A stretch of DNA of 7,181 bases, taken from positions 1 to 7,181 of the forward strand of contig SDNM01000075.1 in NCBI GenBank assembly GCA_004524385.1. The letters are read 5' to 3'. The stretch is from Promethearchaeota archaeon. Its GTDB lineage: Archaea; Asgardarchaeota; Lokiarchaeia; Sigyniarchaeales; SOKP01. Of the stretch, positions 1-6,590 are shown one piece after another (within the stretch, counting starts at the first letter, position 1; every line of letters begins with the position of its first letter). Position numbers and translations under genes: made by a program. Below the pieces are notes generated by a model, which made no database searches, was not told the DNA's origin, and saw only the letters and a program-made list of their open reading frames with translations.

Positions 1-218
1 ATAAGCTTAATAACTGTTATATGAGCACGAAAATTTTTTATTTATTATAATAGATGCAAAATATTAGTTTCTATGGTAGCATCTTCTTGCTAAATTTTAG
101 AATACTATTCAATTCTCAACCAGATAAAAAATTAAGAATAATTAAATAAAAAATTCTTACCTAATGTTTTTATATTATTCGTTTATGCTAAAGGAGCCAG
201 ACTTTTCTATGAAAAAAT

Positions 219-1265
219 TTACTCTACTTTAACAATCCATCCAAATTCGTCTTTGATTTCTAATCTTTGAATTCCTGTTAATAGGTCGTAAAGTTTTTTT
301 GTTAGTTCACCCGGTTCTCCATTATTCCAGACTTTTTTTTGATCCTCTAAAACGACAGATCCAATTGGCGTGATAATAGCAGCAGTCCCTGTACAAAATG
401 CCTCAGTACAACTGTCTTCAAATAATTCCTTGTAAGATATGTCTCTTTCTTCAACTTCCATTCCCAATTTCTTCTCTGCTATTTCTAAAACAGATCTTCG
501 TGTAATTCCCGGTAAAATTGTACCAACTGCTTTAGGTGTAGCAAGTTTTCCATTGATGATAGCAAAAAAATTAGCTGTTCCAACTTCATCAATATATTCC
601 ATATGTGCTGCGTCTAAATATATAATCTGGGCAAATCCTTTAGCTTTCGTTTCTTTTGCAGGTTTCATTGTTGGTGCATAATTGCAGCAAGTCTTCGCAT
701 AACCTGATCCACCAGGAGCAGCCCTCGTATATTTTTTCGAAATTTCTAAATCTATTGCTTTAAAACCCTCTGGGAAATAAGGACCAACGGGGACCGTAAA
801 AATTATTAATTTGTGTTCATTCGCTGGTGCAACACCTAAAATTGGACCATTTCCTATTAGTATTGGCCGTATATATAACGCACCACCACTATCATAGGGA
901 GGAACATAATCTTTGTTGGCTTTAACGACTTGTTTAACATTATCAACAAATTTATCTACATCATAATTTGGTAATAGCATCCTATCGGCGCTATCGTTTA
1001 ATCTCTTTCCATTTTCATGTGGTCTAAACAATACAATTTCGCCAGTTTTCGCTCTTAAGGCCTTCATACCTTCAAAAATCCCTTGTCCATAGTTAAGTAT
1101 ACAAGCTCCAGGCGAAATCTCAAAAGGTCCAAAAGGCACTAATTTTCCTTCACTCCATTTACCATCCTTAAAATCTGAAACAAACATAGTCTTAGTTTCA
1201 ATAAAATTGAAACCTAAATTATAAAAATCAATGTCACTTGCTTTCATATTCATCAATTTTCTCAT
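219..1265 (-). CDS. ilvE: Branched-chain amino acid aminotransferase
   Basis: This is a fold-type IV PLP aminotransferase that moves the amino group between glutamate/2-oxoglutarate and leucine, isoleucine or valine in the cytosol. The 348 residues match the usual length of the larger, eukaryote-like BCAT group. Visible motifs are FRPHENGKRL (about 80-89), YIRPILIG (131-138), the PLP lysine K191 in GYAKTCCNYAP, IDEVGTANFF (225-234) with E227 as the expected cofactor contact, LPGITRRSVLEIA (251-263) and the phosphate-binding TGTA (292-295). The usual glycines after the lysine (K-x-G-G-N-Y or K-x-x-G-N-Y) are replaced by CC at 193-194. The start at 1265 is the longest option; in-frame ATGs for M5 and M7 follow at once and could be the true start. 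The gene is divergent from panB across 270 bases. Its keto acid product from valine is the substrate of PanB. Family assignment is firm; substrate preference is inferred. Confidence 0.93.
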   Translation of the reverse strand: MRKLMNMKASDIDFYNLGFNFIETKTMFVSDFKDGKWSEGKLVPFGPFEISPGACILNYGQGIFEGMKALRAKTGEIVLFRPHENGKRLNDSADRMLLPNYDVDKFVDNVKQVVKANKDYVPPYDSGGALYIRPILIGNGPILGVAPANEHKLIIFTVPVGPYFPEGFKAIDLEISKKYTRAAPGGSGYAKTCCNYAPTMKPAKETKAKGFAQIIYLDAAHMEYIDEVGTANFFAIINGKLATPKAVGTILPGITRRSVLEIAEKKLGMEVEERDISYKELFEDSCTEAFCTGTAAIITPIGSVVLEDQKKVWNNGEPGELTKKLYDLLTGIQRLEIKDEFGWIVKVE

Positions 1266-1475
1266 TTAATTGATAGAGTCATTATATGAAGCGGTAACTA
1301 AAAAATTTTATTAAAAATTTAAAATGGATTTAGAGTCTAATTTTTCCTGAATTCATAAGTATTAAATTTAAAGATTATAATCATAGGTTTTATTTGTTCT
1401 TTTTCCACTTTCTCAAAAACATTACTTATGAAAAAAAAAAAATATCCTCCTTTACTCAATTCATAAAAAAACAAA

Positions 1476-1488
1476 TTATATTTATACT
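1476..1488 (+). promoter_or_regulatory. Candidate TATA box for panB
   Basis: TTATATTTATACT lies about 50 bases before the panB ATG, which would place transcription start near 1512 and leave a leader of roughly 25 bases. The spacer is AT-rich throughout, so such matches occur by chance; spacing is the only support. Confidence 0.3.
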
Positions 1489-1535
1489 ATTAACTCTATC
1501 AAAAGATTTTTTAAAATAATTAGGTTATCTTTCTT

Positions 1536-2435
1536 ATGTCATTACAAAAAATGACTACAAAAAAAATAATAGAAAAGAAGCAAAAAGGCGAAAAAATAGT
1601 TACTCTCACATCATATGACTACTCTATTGCTAAAATAGTTGATGAAAGTAATATTGATTTAATTCTCGTTGGGGATTCCCTTTCTATGGTAATGCTTGGA
1701 TATAAAAACACTTTGTCAGTCACGATGGACGAAATGATTCACCATACTAAAGCTGTGACTAGAGGTGTATCGAATGCACTAGTTGTTGGTGATATGCCCT
1801 TTCTTTCATATAAAATTGATATTGTAGAAGCTGTTAAAAATGCTGGTAGGTTTATTCAAGAAGGAGGTGCTGAAGCCGTTAAAGTTGAAGGAGGCATGGA
1901 GATTTGCCCAACAATAAAAGCAATAATTAATGCAGATATAGAAGTAATGGGACATATTGGACTTACTCCCCAAGCAATTTATCGATTTGGAGGGTTTATG
2001 GTCCAAGGAAAAACCGTAGATGCTGCCAAGAAACTGATTATGGATGCCATAATTTTGCAAGAAACAGGAGTTTTTTCAATCGTTTTGGAAAGTATTCCAT
2101 GGCAAATTGCGAAACTAATAACAAACTCAGTTGACATACCAACAATCGGTATAGGGGCAGGACGGTATTGCGATGGGCAAATTCTTGTTATTCATGATAT
2201 GCTAGGGATTTTTACTGAATTTAAACCTAAATTCTTAAAATATTTTGGAAAAGTAGGAGATTCAATCCGCAATGCATTGAAAAGTTATAGACACGAAGTA
2301 GAAAATGAGATATATCCAGAAATCGAACATTCATATGAATTGCCACAGAATGAATTGGATGATGTGAATGAATGGTTTGAAAAAGTTGATATTAAAGAAG
2401 AAGCTTTGAAATTAAATAAAATAATACAAAAATAA
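1536..2435 (+). CDS. panB: 3-methyl-2-oxobutanoate hydroxymethyltransferase
   Basis: PanB transfers a hydroxymethyl group from methylene-tetrahydrofolate (or an archaeal pterin counterpart) to 2-ketoisovalerate, giving ketopantoate, the first committed step to pantothenate and CoA. The TIM-barrel signatures are all present: KIVTLTSYDY (20-29), LVGDSL (44-49), the GDMPF strand (85-89), VKVEGG (116-120), MGHIGLTPQ (138-146), the catalytic LESIP (184-188) and TIGIGAG (203-209). Expected metal ligands are D47, D86 and E118, with E185 as the catalytic acid/base, matching Asp45, Asp84, Glu114 and Glu181 of the E. coli enzyme. At 299 residues it is about 35 longer than the E. coli protein; the extra is an acidic, helical-looking C-terminal tail after residue 265. 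The ATG at 1536 follows TAGGT at 1521-1525; an in-frame ATG at 1551 (M6) is an alternative. It has no co-directional gene close enough for an obvious operon. Confidence 0.95.
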   Translation: MSLQKMTTKKIIEKKQKGEKIVTLTSYDYSIAKIVDESNIDLILVGDSLSMVMLGYKNTLSVTMDEMIHHTKAVTRGVSNALVVGDMPFLSYKIDIVEAVKNAGRFIQEGGAEAVKVEGGMEICPTIKAIINADIEVMGHIGLTPQAIYRFGGFMVQGKTVDAAKKLIMDAIILQETGVFSIVLESIPWQIAKLITNSVDIPTIGIGAGRYCDGQILVIHDMLGIFTEFKPKFLKYFGKVGDSIRNALKSYRHEVENEIYPEIEHSYELPQNELDDVNEWFEKVDIKEEALKLNKIIQK

Positions 2436-2479
2436 AGATTTTATATCTTTTAAGATGTTTTAATTGCTTAAATCGATAG

Positions 2480-2498
2480 TTTTTAATTTTAATTTTTT
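2480..2498 (+). terminator. Oligo-T terminator candidate after panB
   Basis: Three T-runs (T5, T4 and T6) within 19 bases begin about 45 bases after the panB stop, in the style of archaeal oligo-T termination. No stable hairpin is seen. This fits panB and the GTPase gene being separate transcripts. Confidence 0.3.
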
Positions 2499-2642
2499 AA
2501 AAACAGTACTTCTACTCAAAAAGAGCTAATTAATCACAGTTAATTCTAGTCGATTTTTTTGGAATATTACTAGATCTCGGATTTATTGCCAAAATTTTAT
2601 TAGTATAAATAAAATTATAAAGTTATATTAATAGATCTATCT

Positions 2643-2650
2643 TATATAAA
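2643..2650 (+). promoter_or_regulatory. Candidate TATA box for GTPase gene
   Basis: TATATAAA lies 65 bases before the GTPase ATG. With the archaeal TATA-to-start distance of about 25-30 bases, the leader would be near 40 bases. No Shine-Dalgarno match is seen before the ATG (AGTTGACTTGTA precedes it). Confidence 0.35.
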
Positions 2651-2714
2651 AAAGAACTTTGTCAAAAATTTTTAAATTATTACTTAATACAAAAAAGATA
2701 ACAGTTGACTTGTA

Positions 2715-4418
2715 ATGGCTGAAGAATATGATTATCTTTTTAAATCAATAGTAGTAGGAGATGGAGGAGTCGGTAAAACTGCTCTGACTCTACGATTTTC
2801 AAAAGGTTTTTTCACAGAAGATTACAAAATGACTATTGGAGTGGATTTTCACGTTAAAACGATTTCCATCGATACAGAAGAAGAAGGTCAAATAATGGTA
2901 AAATTACAGATATGGGATACGGGCGGTCAAGAAAGATTTAGCTCAATAAGACCAATGTATTATAGAGGCGCTTTAGGAGCCCTATTAATTTTTGATCTCA
3001 CTTCATATGAAAGTTTTGAACATTTACCTCAATGGATTGAAGAAATTAGGTCCAATATAAAAAATGAAGTGCCTTTTCTTCTCGTTGGCAATAAAAGTGA
3101 TTTAGTTGATATTAGAGCAGTTTCTATAGAGGAAATCAATGCTTTTACAGAAAAATTTAATTTATATTATATGGAAACTTCAGCTAAAACAGGTGAGGGT
3201 GTAGTCGATTGCTTTTACATTCTTGCTTGTCTAATGGTCGGTTCAGGTGTTCCGGATCAACTTGTGTCAAAAGGAATTGTTAGTTCCCCTGGTAATGTAG
3301 TTGCTGCGACTTCTGCTCCAGTTGCTACACCTTTAACTCAACAAGAACCAGAAGAGTTTCCCACCTATGTAATAGAGCCTGAACCTCAAACTGATTTTGC
3401 AGCTCCCCCGGTTCCTGAACCTCAAACTGACTTAGCAGCTCCCCCGGTTCCTGAACCTCAAACTGACTTAGCAGCTCCCCCGGTTCCTGAACCAGTTGCT
3501 AAAATTGAGCAAAAAGCTCCTATTCCAGAGCCAAAAATCGAAACAGCTGCCGAAAAACCAACAGAATTTGAATTTAAGACTCCAGATCAAATCTTATCGG
3601 AAGTTGGTAAAGAAGAAGAACCAGTGTCTAGTTCTTCTATCCCAACCATTACAGAAACACCAGAAGAGCCCACTTACAAACCTAAAACAGTTCCTTTTGC
3701 TGGAGATATTCCTAAACCAGCACCTACACCTGAAGAATTTCAAACTCCAGCTTCAGATTCTTTAGTAGATTACATGCCAGAGACAGTTCTATCAAAAAAG
3801 GAACTTAAAAAAATAGAAAAACAGAAAAAGAAAGAAGCAAAAGAAAAAGCAAAGTTGGAAAAAGAAAAAGCAAAGTTGGAAAAAGAAAGAAAAATTCAGG
3901 AAGAAAAAGAGAGAGCAATACAAGAAAAAGAAAAAGCAAAGTTGGAAAAAGAAAAAGCAAAGTTGGAAAAAGAAAGAAAAATTCAGGAAGAAAAAGAAAA
4001 AACTAAGTTGGAGAAAGAAAAGAAAAAGAAGAAAGAAAAAGTTAAAAAAGTTATTGAAGAACCAAGTATTCCATTACAAACAGCAGCTCCAACTCCAACA
4101 GAACAGGAATCTAGAGCACCTTCCTTTTTTCAGACCATCTCTCAAAAATCAAGTGAATCCACACCAAGTCAACACTTTTTACCATTCACAGCAACAGAAA
4201 AAGCTGCGAAAGAAGAAGATACCGAAATTAAAATAATACCGAATGTGGCAGACATTATTCAACCAAAAACTCCCTCTGGGACGATAACTACATCCGTATC
4301 TAATTTATCTACTTCTGCTCAAGCACCAAAAAAGAAGAAAACAATTATTTGTAGCCAATGTGGAGCAATGCTATCTTCTGATTACGCATTTTGTAATAAA
4401 TGTGGTTCAAAGTTATAA
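2715..4418 (+). CDS. Rab-like small GTPase with repeat tail and zinc ribbon
   Basis: Residues 6-180 are a Ras-superfamily GTPase of Rab type: P-loop GDGGVGKT (15-22), switch I T40 in TIGVDFHVKT, G3 WDTGGQERF (67-75), YYRGALGALLIFDLT (82-96), NKSD (126-129) and ETSAK (154-158). All nucleotide-binding elements look intact, so GTP binding is expected. G3 has G70 where Rabs have alanine. Next is a long low-complexity tail: three 12-residue proline repeats (224-259), a Pro/Glu/Thr-rich stretch to about 355, a Lys/Glu-rich probable coiled coil or single helix (360-447) with an internal 22-residue repeat, then a Ser/Thr/Pro linker. The last residues form a zinc ribbon with C546, C549, C560 and C563. 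There is no C-terminal prenylation cysteine motif, signal peptide or membrane segment, so membrane attachment by lipid is not indicated. The gene sits alone between panB and a convergent zinc-ribbon gene. The role is unknown; a cytosolic switch that recruits a partner through the ribbon or helix is inference. Confidence 0.92.
   Translation: MAEEYDYLFKSIVVGDGGVGKTALTLRFSKGFFTEDYKMTIGVDFHVKTISIDTEEEGQIMVKLQIWDTGGQERFSSIRPMYYRGALGALLIFDLTSYESFEHLPQWIEEIRSNIKNEVPFLLVGNKSDLVDIRAVSIEEINAFTEKFNLYYMETSAKTGEGVVDCFYILACLMVGSGVPDQLVSKGIVSSPGNVVAATSAPVATPLTQQEPEEFPTYVIEPEPQTDFAAPPVPEPQTDLAAPPVPEPQTDLAAPPVPEPVAKIEQKAPIPEPKIETAAEKPTEFEFKTPDQILSEVGKEEEPVSSSSIPTITETPEEPTYKPKTVPFAGDIPKPAPTPEEFQTPASDSLVDYMPETVLSKKELKKIEKQKKKEAKEKAKLEKEKAKLEKERKIQEEKERAIQEKEKAKLEKEKAKLEKERKIQEEKEKTKLEKEKKKKKEKVKKVIEEPSIPLQTAAPTPTEQESRAPSFFQTISQKSSESTPSQHFLPFTATEKAAKEEDTEIKIIPNVADIIQPKTPSGTITTSVSNLSTSAQAPKKKKTIICSQCGAMLSSDYAFCNKCGSKL
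3384..3491 (+). repeat. Three 36-bp in-frame tandem repeats
   Basis: Units at 3384-3419, 3420-3455 and 3456-3491 each encode a 12-residue PQTDxAAPPVPE block (residues 224-259 of the GTPase). Copies 2 and 3 are identical in DNA and copy 1 differs at two bases (GATTTT against GACTTA). Near-identity at synonymous positions suggests recent expansion by slippage or unequal exchange. The repeat length keeps the reading frame. Confidence 0.95.
3846..3998 (+). repeat. Direct repeat in lysine-rich helix
   Basis: A 66-base block at 3846-3911 recurs at 3933-3998 with one difference (final GAG against GAA), a period of 87 bases or 29 residues. It encodes KAKLEKEKAKLEKERKIQEE followed by KE (residues 378-399 and 407-428). 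Each copy contains a shorter internal duplication of the KAKLEKE unit. The block has alternating basic and acidic residues and no proline, as in single alpha-helices or coiled coils. Confidence 0.93.
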
Positions 4419-4442
4419 AAAAGATTAATTGTTTTTTATTCT

Positions 4443-4473
4443 GGTTCTATAATATTATAACCAAATTTTTTTT
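4443..4473 (+). terminator. Candidate terminator after GTPase gene
   Basis: An AT-rich inverted repeat pairing GGTT (4443-4446) with AACC (4459-4462), continued by ATAAT/ATTAT, is followed by eight Ts at 4466-4473. A further T6 run precedes it at 4432-4437. Archaeal termination relies mainly on oligo-T, so the T-runs are the stronger signal; the hairpin has a 2-base bulge and needs inner pairs opened to form a loop. Confidence 0.4.
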
Positions 4474-4517
4474 ATAAAGAATGAGATTATCACAAAATTA
4501 AAGGATTATTCTTTATT

Positions 4518-4681
4518 TTACATATTTCCCCCACAGAAAGGGCAAGTACTCCACATCTTCTTTATTTTTGAATTACAATGAGGACAGACTATTAAGTCGG
4601 GATCAATTTGGGTTTATGCTTCGCCAAATAATCAGGGGTTCCTTTCCTATTCAATTGTTTTAGGTTCTTGGTCTGAACCGT
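4518..4681 (-). pseudogene. Broken C-terminal zinc-ribbon tail
   Basis: Minus-strand codons from 4613 down to the TAA at 4518-4520 encode a C-terminus with CPHCNSKIKKMWSTCPFCGG, a complete C-x2-C-x10-C-x2-C ribbon. It is in the same frame as the upstream 172-residue gene but separated from it by TAG (4647-4649), TGA (4632-4634) and TAA (4614-4616). In the neighbouring frame, 4595-4681 is open and reads protein-like: NRKGTPDYLAKHKPK. Restoring one A to the AAA at 4607-4609 (minus sense) would join it as KHKPKIDPDLIVCPHC, which reads as continuous coding sequence. I read this as the decayed or frameshifted end of the upstream protein, or of a small separate gene. A TTG start overlapping the upstream stop is possible but has no Shine-Dalgarno match and would still need the frameshift. 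An assembly error is a further alternative. Confidence 0.6.
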
Positions 4682-5165
4682 TTATATTATTTTGTATCAT
4701 TTGTGCCTCTGATTGTGATAGTTCTTCCTTAGTTTCTTCTGAGGGGACTCCTACTCTATAAAAAAAGTAATTTCCATCATTATTTTCAATATGTTTTACT
4801 CCATTTTCTAAATAAACCTCAAGGTAATAAATTATCACCGTTCCATTTGGAACATCTGCCATTTCTGCTATGAAATAATCAGTTTCTGCTTTCATTTCCA
4901 TCTGATACCAAGATTTTCCTTGATCTCCACTGAAAATTAATTGAAGGTGATCAATATATTCGTTGAAATCTTCTTCAGTAATTCTTACAACGATCTTAAT
5001 TGTTTTTTCATCAACACTTGCTTTAGCTTGAATGTCATCCCACGCTGTCCCACATTGGGGACATTGAGTGAACCAATTAGGATATTCATTACCACAATTA
5101 TGGCAGGTTTTTGTAAAATATCTCGATGTTTTAATTCCCAATTTCTTTTTTTCTTTTTTCCCCAT
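4647..5165 (-). CDS. Zinc-ribbon protein with beta-sandwich-like domain
   Basis: I do not recognise a named family for this 172-residue protein. A basic N-terminus (MGKKEKKK) leads into a zinc ribbon with C21, C24, C35 and C38 (CHNC, then CPQC). Residues about 55-138 alternate hydrophobic and polar residues in a pattern of seven or so beta strands, including LQLIFSGDQGKSWYQ, VIIYYLEVYLENG and NYFFYRV. This resembles immunoglobulin-like E-set or CBM48-like domains, but that is a fold guess. The last 30 residues are acidic and Gln/Asn-rich. No signal peptide or membrane helix is visible, so it should be cytosolic. It converges on the Rab-like GTPase and lies 246 bases downstream of the mfnA-like gene on the same strand, too far for a clear operon. 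Downstream, in the same frame, is an orphaned second zinc ribbon, so the present stop at 4647-4649 may be a truncation of a longer protein. Confidence 0.8.
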   Translation of the reverse strand: MGKKEKKKLGIKTSRYFTKTCHNCGNEYPNWFTQCPQCGTAWDDIQAKASVDEKTIKIVVRITEEDFNEYIDHLQLIFSGDQGKSWYQMEMKAETDYFIAEMADVPNGTVIIYYLEVYLENGVKHIENNDGNYFFYRVGVPSEETKEELSQSEAQMIQNNINGSDQEPKTIE

Positions 5166-5234
5166 TCTCAGTAATAAATCTTGTAAAATTATTATCCTAA
5201 AATATTTCTTACTAAATATTAATTTTTTTAGTTC

Positions 5235-5244
5235 TTTAAATATA
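5235..5244 (-). promoter_or_regulatory. Candidate TATA box for zinc-ribbon gene
   Basis: On the minus strand TATATTTAAA lies about 70 bases before the ATG at 5165. This suggests that the zinc-ribbon gene has its own promoter in the 246-base gap after mfnA rather than depending on read-through from it. The match is in AT-rich DNA and is weak evidence alone. Confidence 0.3.
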
Positions 5245-5411
5245 TCTTTTTGTTTATCATTTAAGTTAATATAAGGGATTATTTAATGTAGAAAAAAAAA
5301 AAATTTTGAAGCTATCAATATATGTAATAGACTTTTTAATTGAGATAAAACTTCTTGTAAGAAAAGTGATATAAAATTATATTAAAATCTTTTGATAATT
5401 AAATAAAATTT

Positions 5412-6590
5412 TCACGAAATCTTTAATCTTTTTACAATATCCTCTAAGTCTTGAGTGAATTTTGATAAATGAGATTTCTTGACATGGGGCATAACAACTA
5501 TTCTTATTAAATTGAAGTTAGTAAATTTTCCTAGCATCCAACTCCTTTTTCGCAATTCTTCGTCAATTTCACATATACTTTCGCCATTTTCTGTGGTAAT
5601 ACCAATTATATTCATGATTGGTTTTGCTGCTAATTTAATCCCATTGATTTCAGATATTCTTTTTGCTAAATAATCTGTATTTTCCAAACATTCCTTTATA
5701 ATTTTTATAAATCCATTCTGACCTAAGTATTTCATTATAGCCCAAAACGCAATTATGGTCCCTCCTGGCCTTGTTCCAACAATATGAAAATGTTTAAAGT
5801 TTCCTCCAGCAAGATAGGGGATTTCAAATCCTGTTTTCTGTAAGACTTTAGAATCTCTTAATAAAAATCCTCCAGTTGGAATAAGACCTAATCCCATTTT
5901 ATGGGGATCTGCTGTAATAGAATCGACTTCTTTAACGCTAAAATCCCAAGATGGTATTTTATTGTTTAATTTTTTTAAAAATGGTAACACAAATCCTCCA
6001 AATGCTGCATCAACATGGAAAAAAATATCTTTTCCTTCAATAATTTCTCCAATTTTTTCAATTGGATCAATTAATCCCAGAGAAGTGGTTCCAGCAATCC
6101 CTACTACTCCGCATGTGTTTTTATTAATTAGTGATTCAAAATAATCTAAATCTAATTCAAAATTTTCTTTCAATTTTGCCTTTCGAAGTTTAAATCCTAA
6201 CAAATCCTCAGCTTTATCAAAGGAAACGTGAGCAGAAGCAGGAACAACAATCTCTGGATTTCTAATATCTGATCTTATTTTCTTCGCAACTCGCATTGCA
6301 ATTATATTTGCCTCGGAACCTCCCGTAGTGAAAGTTCCAGTTATATTTGAACCATTAAAAAGATCTCCTATTTCCAAGATTAGCTCTATTTCTAACTCGG
6401 CACAACCTTGAAATAATCCAGGATCTCCTAAATTTTTATGTAAATATTTTATATAAATTTCCTTGCCAAAATCAAGAGGTTCAGTACACATAGATCCTAA
6501 GATAGATCCAGATTTGTAGGAAAAGTCTTGGGATAATTTCTCTTCTAATATTTTAATAATTTTTTGTTTGCTTAGACCTTCATTTAACAT
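5412..6590 (-). CDS. mfnA: MfnA-like L-aspartate/L-tyrosine decarboxylase
   Basis: This is a group II PLP-dependent decarboxylase of 392 residues, close to the length of methanogen MfnA (about 396). Visible elements are GSMCTEP near the N-terminus (32-38), FTTGGSEAN (87-95) for PLP phosphate, the ring-stacking histidine H121 in ASAHVSFDKA, HVDAAFGG (192-199) with D194 for the pyridine nitrogen, the Schiff-base lysine K231 in ADPHKMGLG, and GTRPGG (272-277). In methanogens MfnA makes tyramine for methanofuran; homologues in Thermococcales decarboxylate aspartate to beta-alanine for CoA. No methanofuran gene is in the window, while panB is, so beta-alanine supply is the more attractive reading, but the sequence alone does not decide the substrate. 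The ATG at 6588-6590 starts the usual MLNEGLS-type N-terminus. The gene is divergent from the PAS gene across 291 bases. Confidence 0.88.
   Translation of the reverse strand: MLNEGLSKQKIIKILEEKLSQDFSYKSGSILGSMCTEPLDFGKEIYIKYLHKNLGDPGLFQGCAELEIELILEIGDLFNGSNITGTFTTGGSEANIIAMRVAKKIRSDIRNPEIVVPASAHVSFDKAEDLLGFKLRKAKLKENFELDLDYFESLINKNTCGVVGIAGTTSLGLIDPIEKIGEIIEGKDIFFHVDAAFGGFVLPFLKKLNNKIPSWDFSVKEVDSITADPHKMGLGLIPTGGFLLRDSKVLQKTGFEIPYLAGGNFKHFHIVGTRPGGTIIAFWAIMKYLGQNGFIKIIKECLENTDYLAKRISEINGIKLAAKPIMNIIGITTENGESICEIDEELRKRSWMLGKFTNFNLIRIVVMPHVKKSHLSKFTQDLEDIVKRLKIS

Noticed and set aside
191..232. AAGGAG followed by ATG at 209
   Set aside because: The good Shine-Dalgarno-like sequence leads only to a 7-codon frame (MKKFTLL) overlapping the ilvE 3' end on the other strand; no support for a real peptide.
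439..681. 80-codon plus-strand open frame inside ilvE
   Set aside because: It is antisense to the well-conserved catalytic region of the aminotransferase and its translation shows no domain features.
1431..1442. A12 run with GGAGGA on the minus strand beside it (1445-1450)
   Set aside because: No start codon lies at a suitable distance; the nearest minus-strand ATG gives only a 10-codon frame.
1806..2060. 84-codon minus-strand open frame inside panB
   Set aside because: It is antisense to conserved PanB motifs; composition is typical of a shadow frame.
2528..2545. Inverted repeat AATTAA-tcacag-TTAATT
   Set aside because: A 6-base AT-only stem is expected by chance in this spacer and no gene-specific position is evident.
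3384..3998. Regular direct repeats that might suggest a CRISPR array
   Set aside because: The units are contiguous or in-frame coding repeats without unique spacers, inside an uninterrupted reading frame.
3496..4236. Alternative-frame open stretches within the GTPase tail
   Set aside because: Low-complexity repeats keep other frames open; products are Lys/Gln/Leu-rich with no recognisable fold.
5479..6144. Plus-strand open frames of 60-64 codons inside mfnA
   Set aside because: Antisense to conserved decarboxylase motifs, including the HVDAAFGG segment; no independent evidence.
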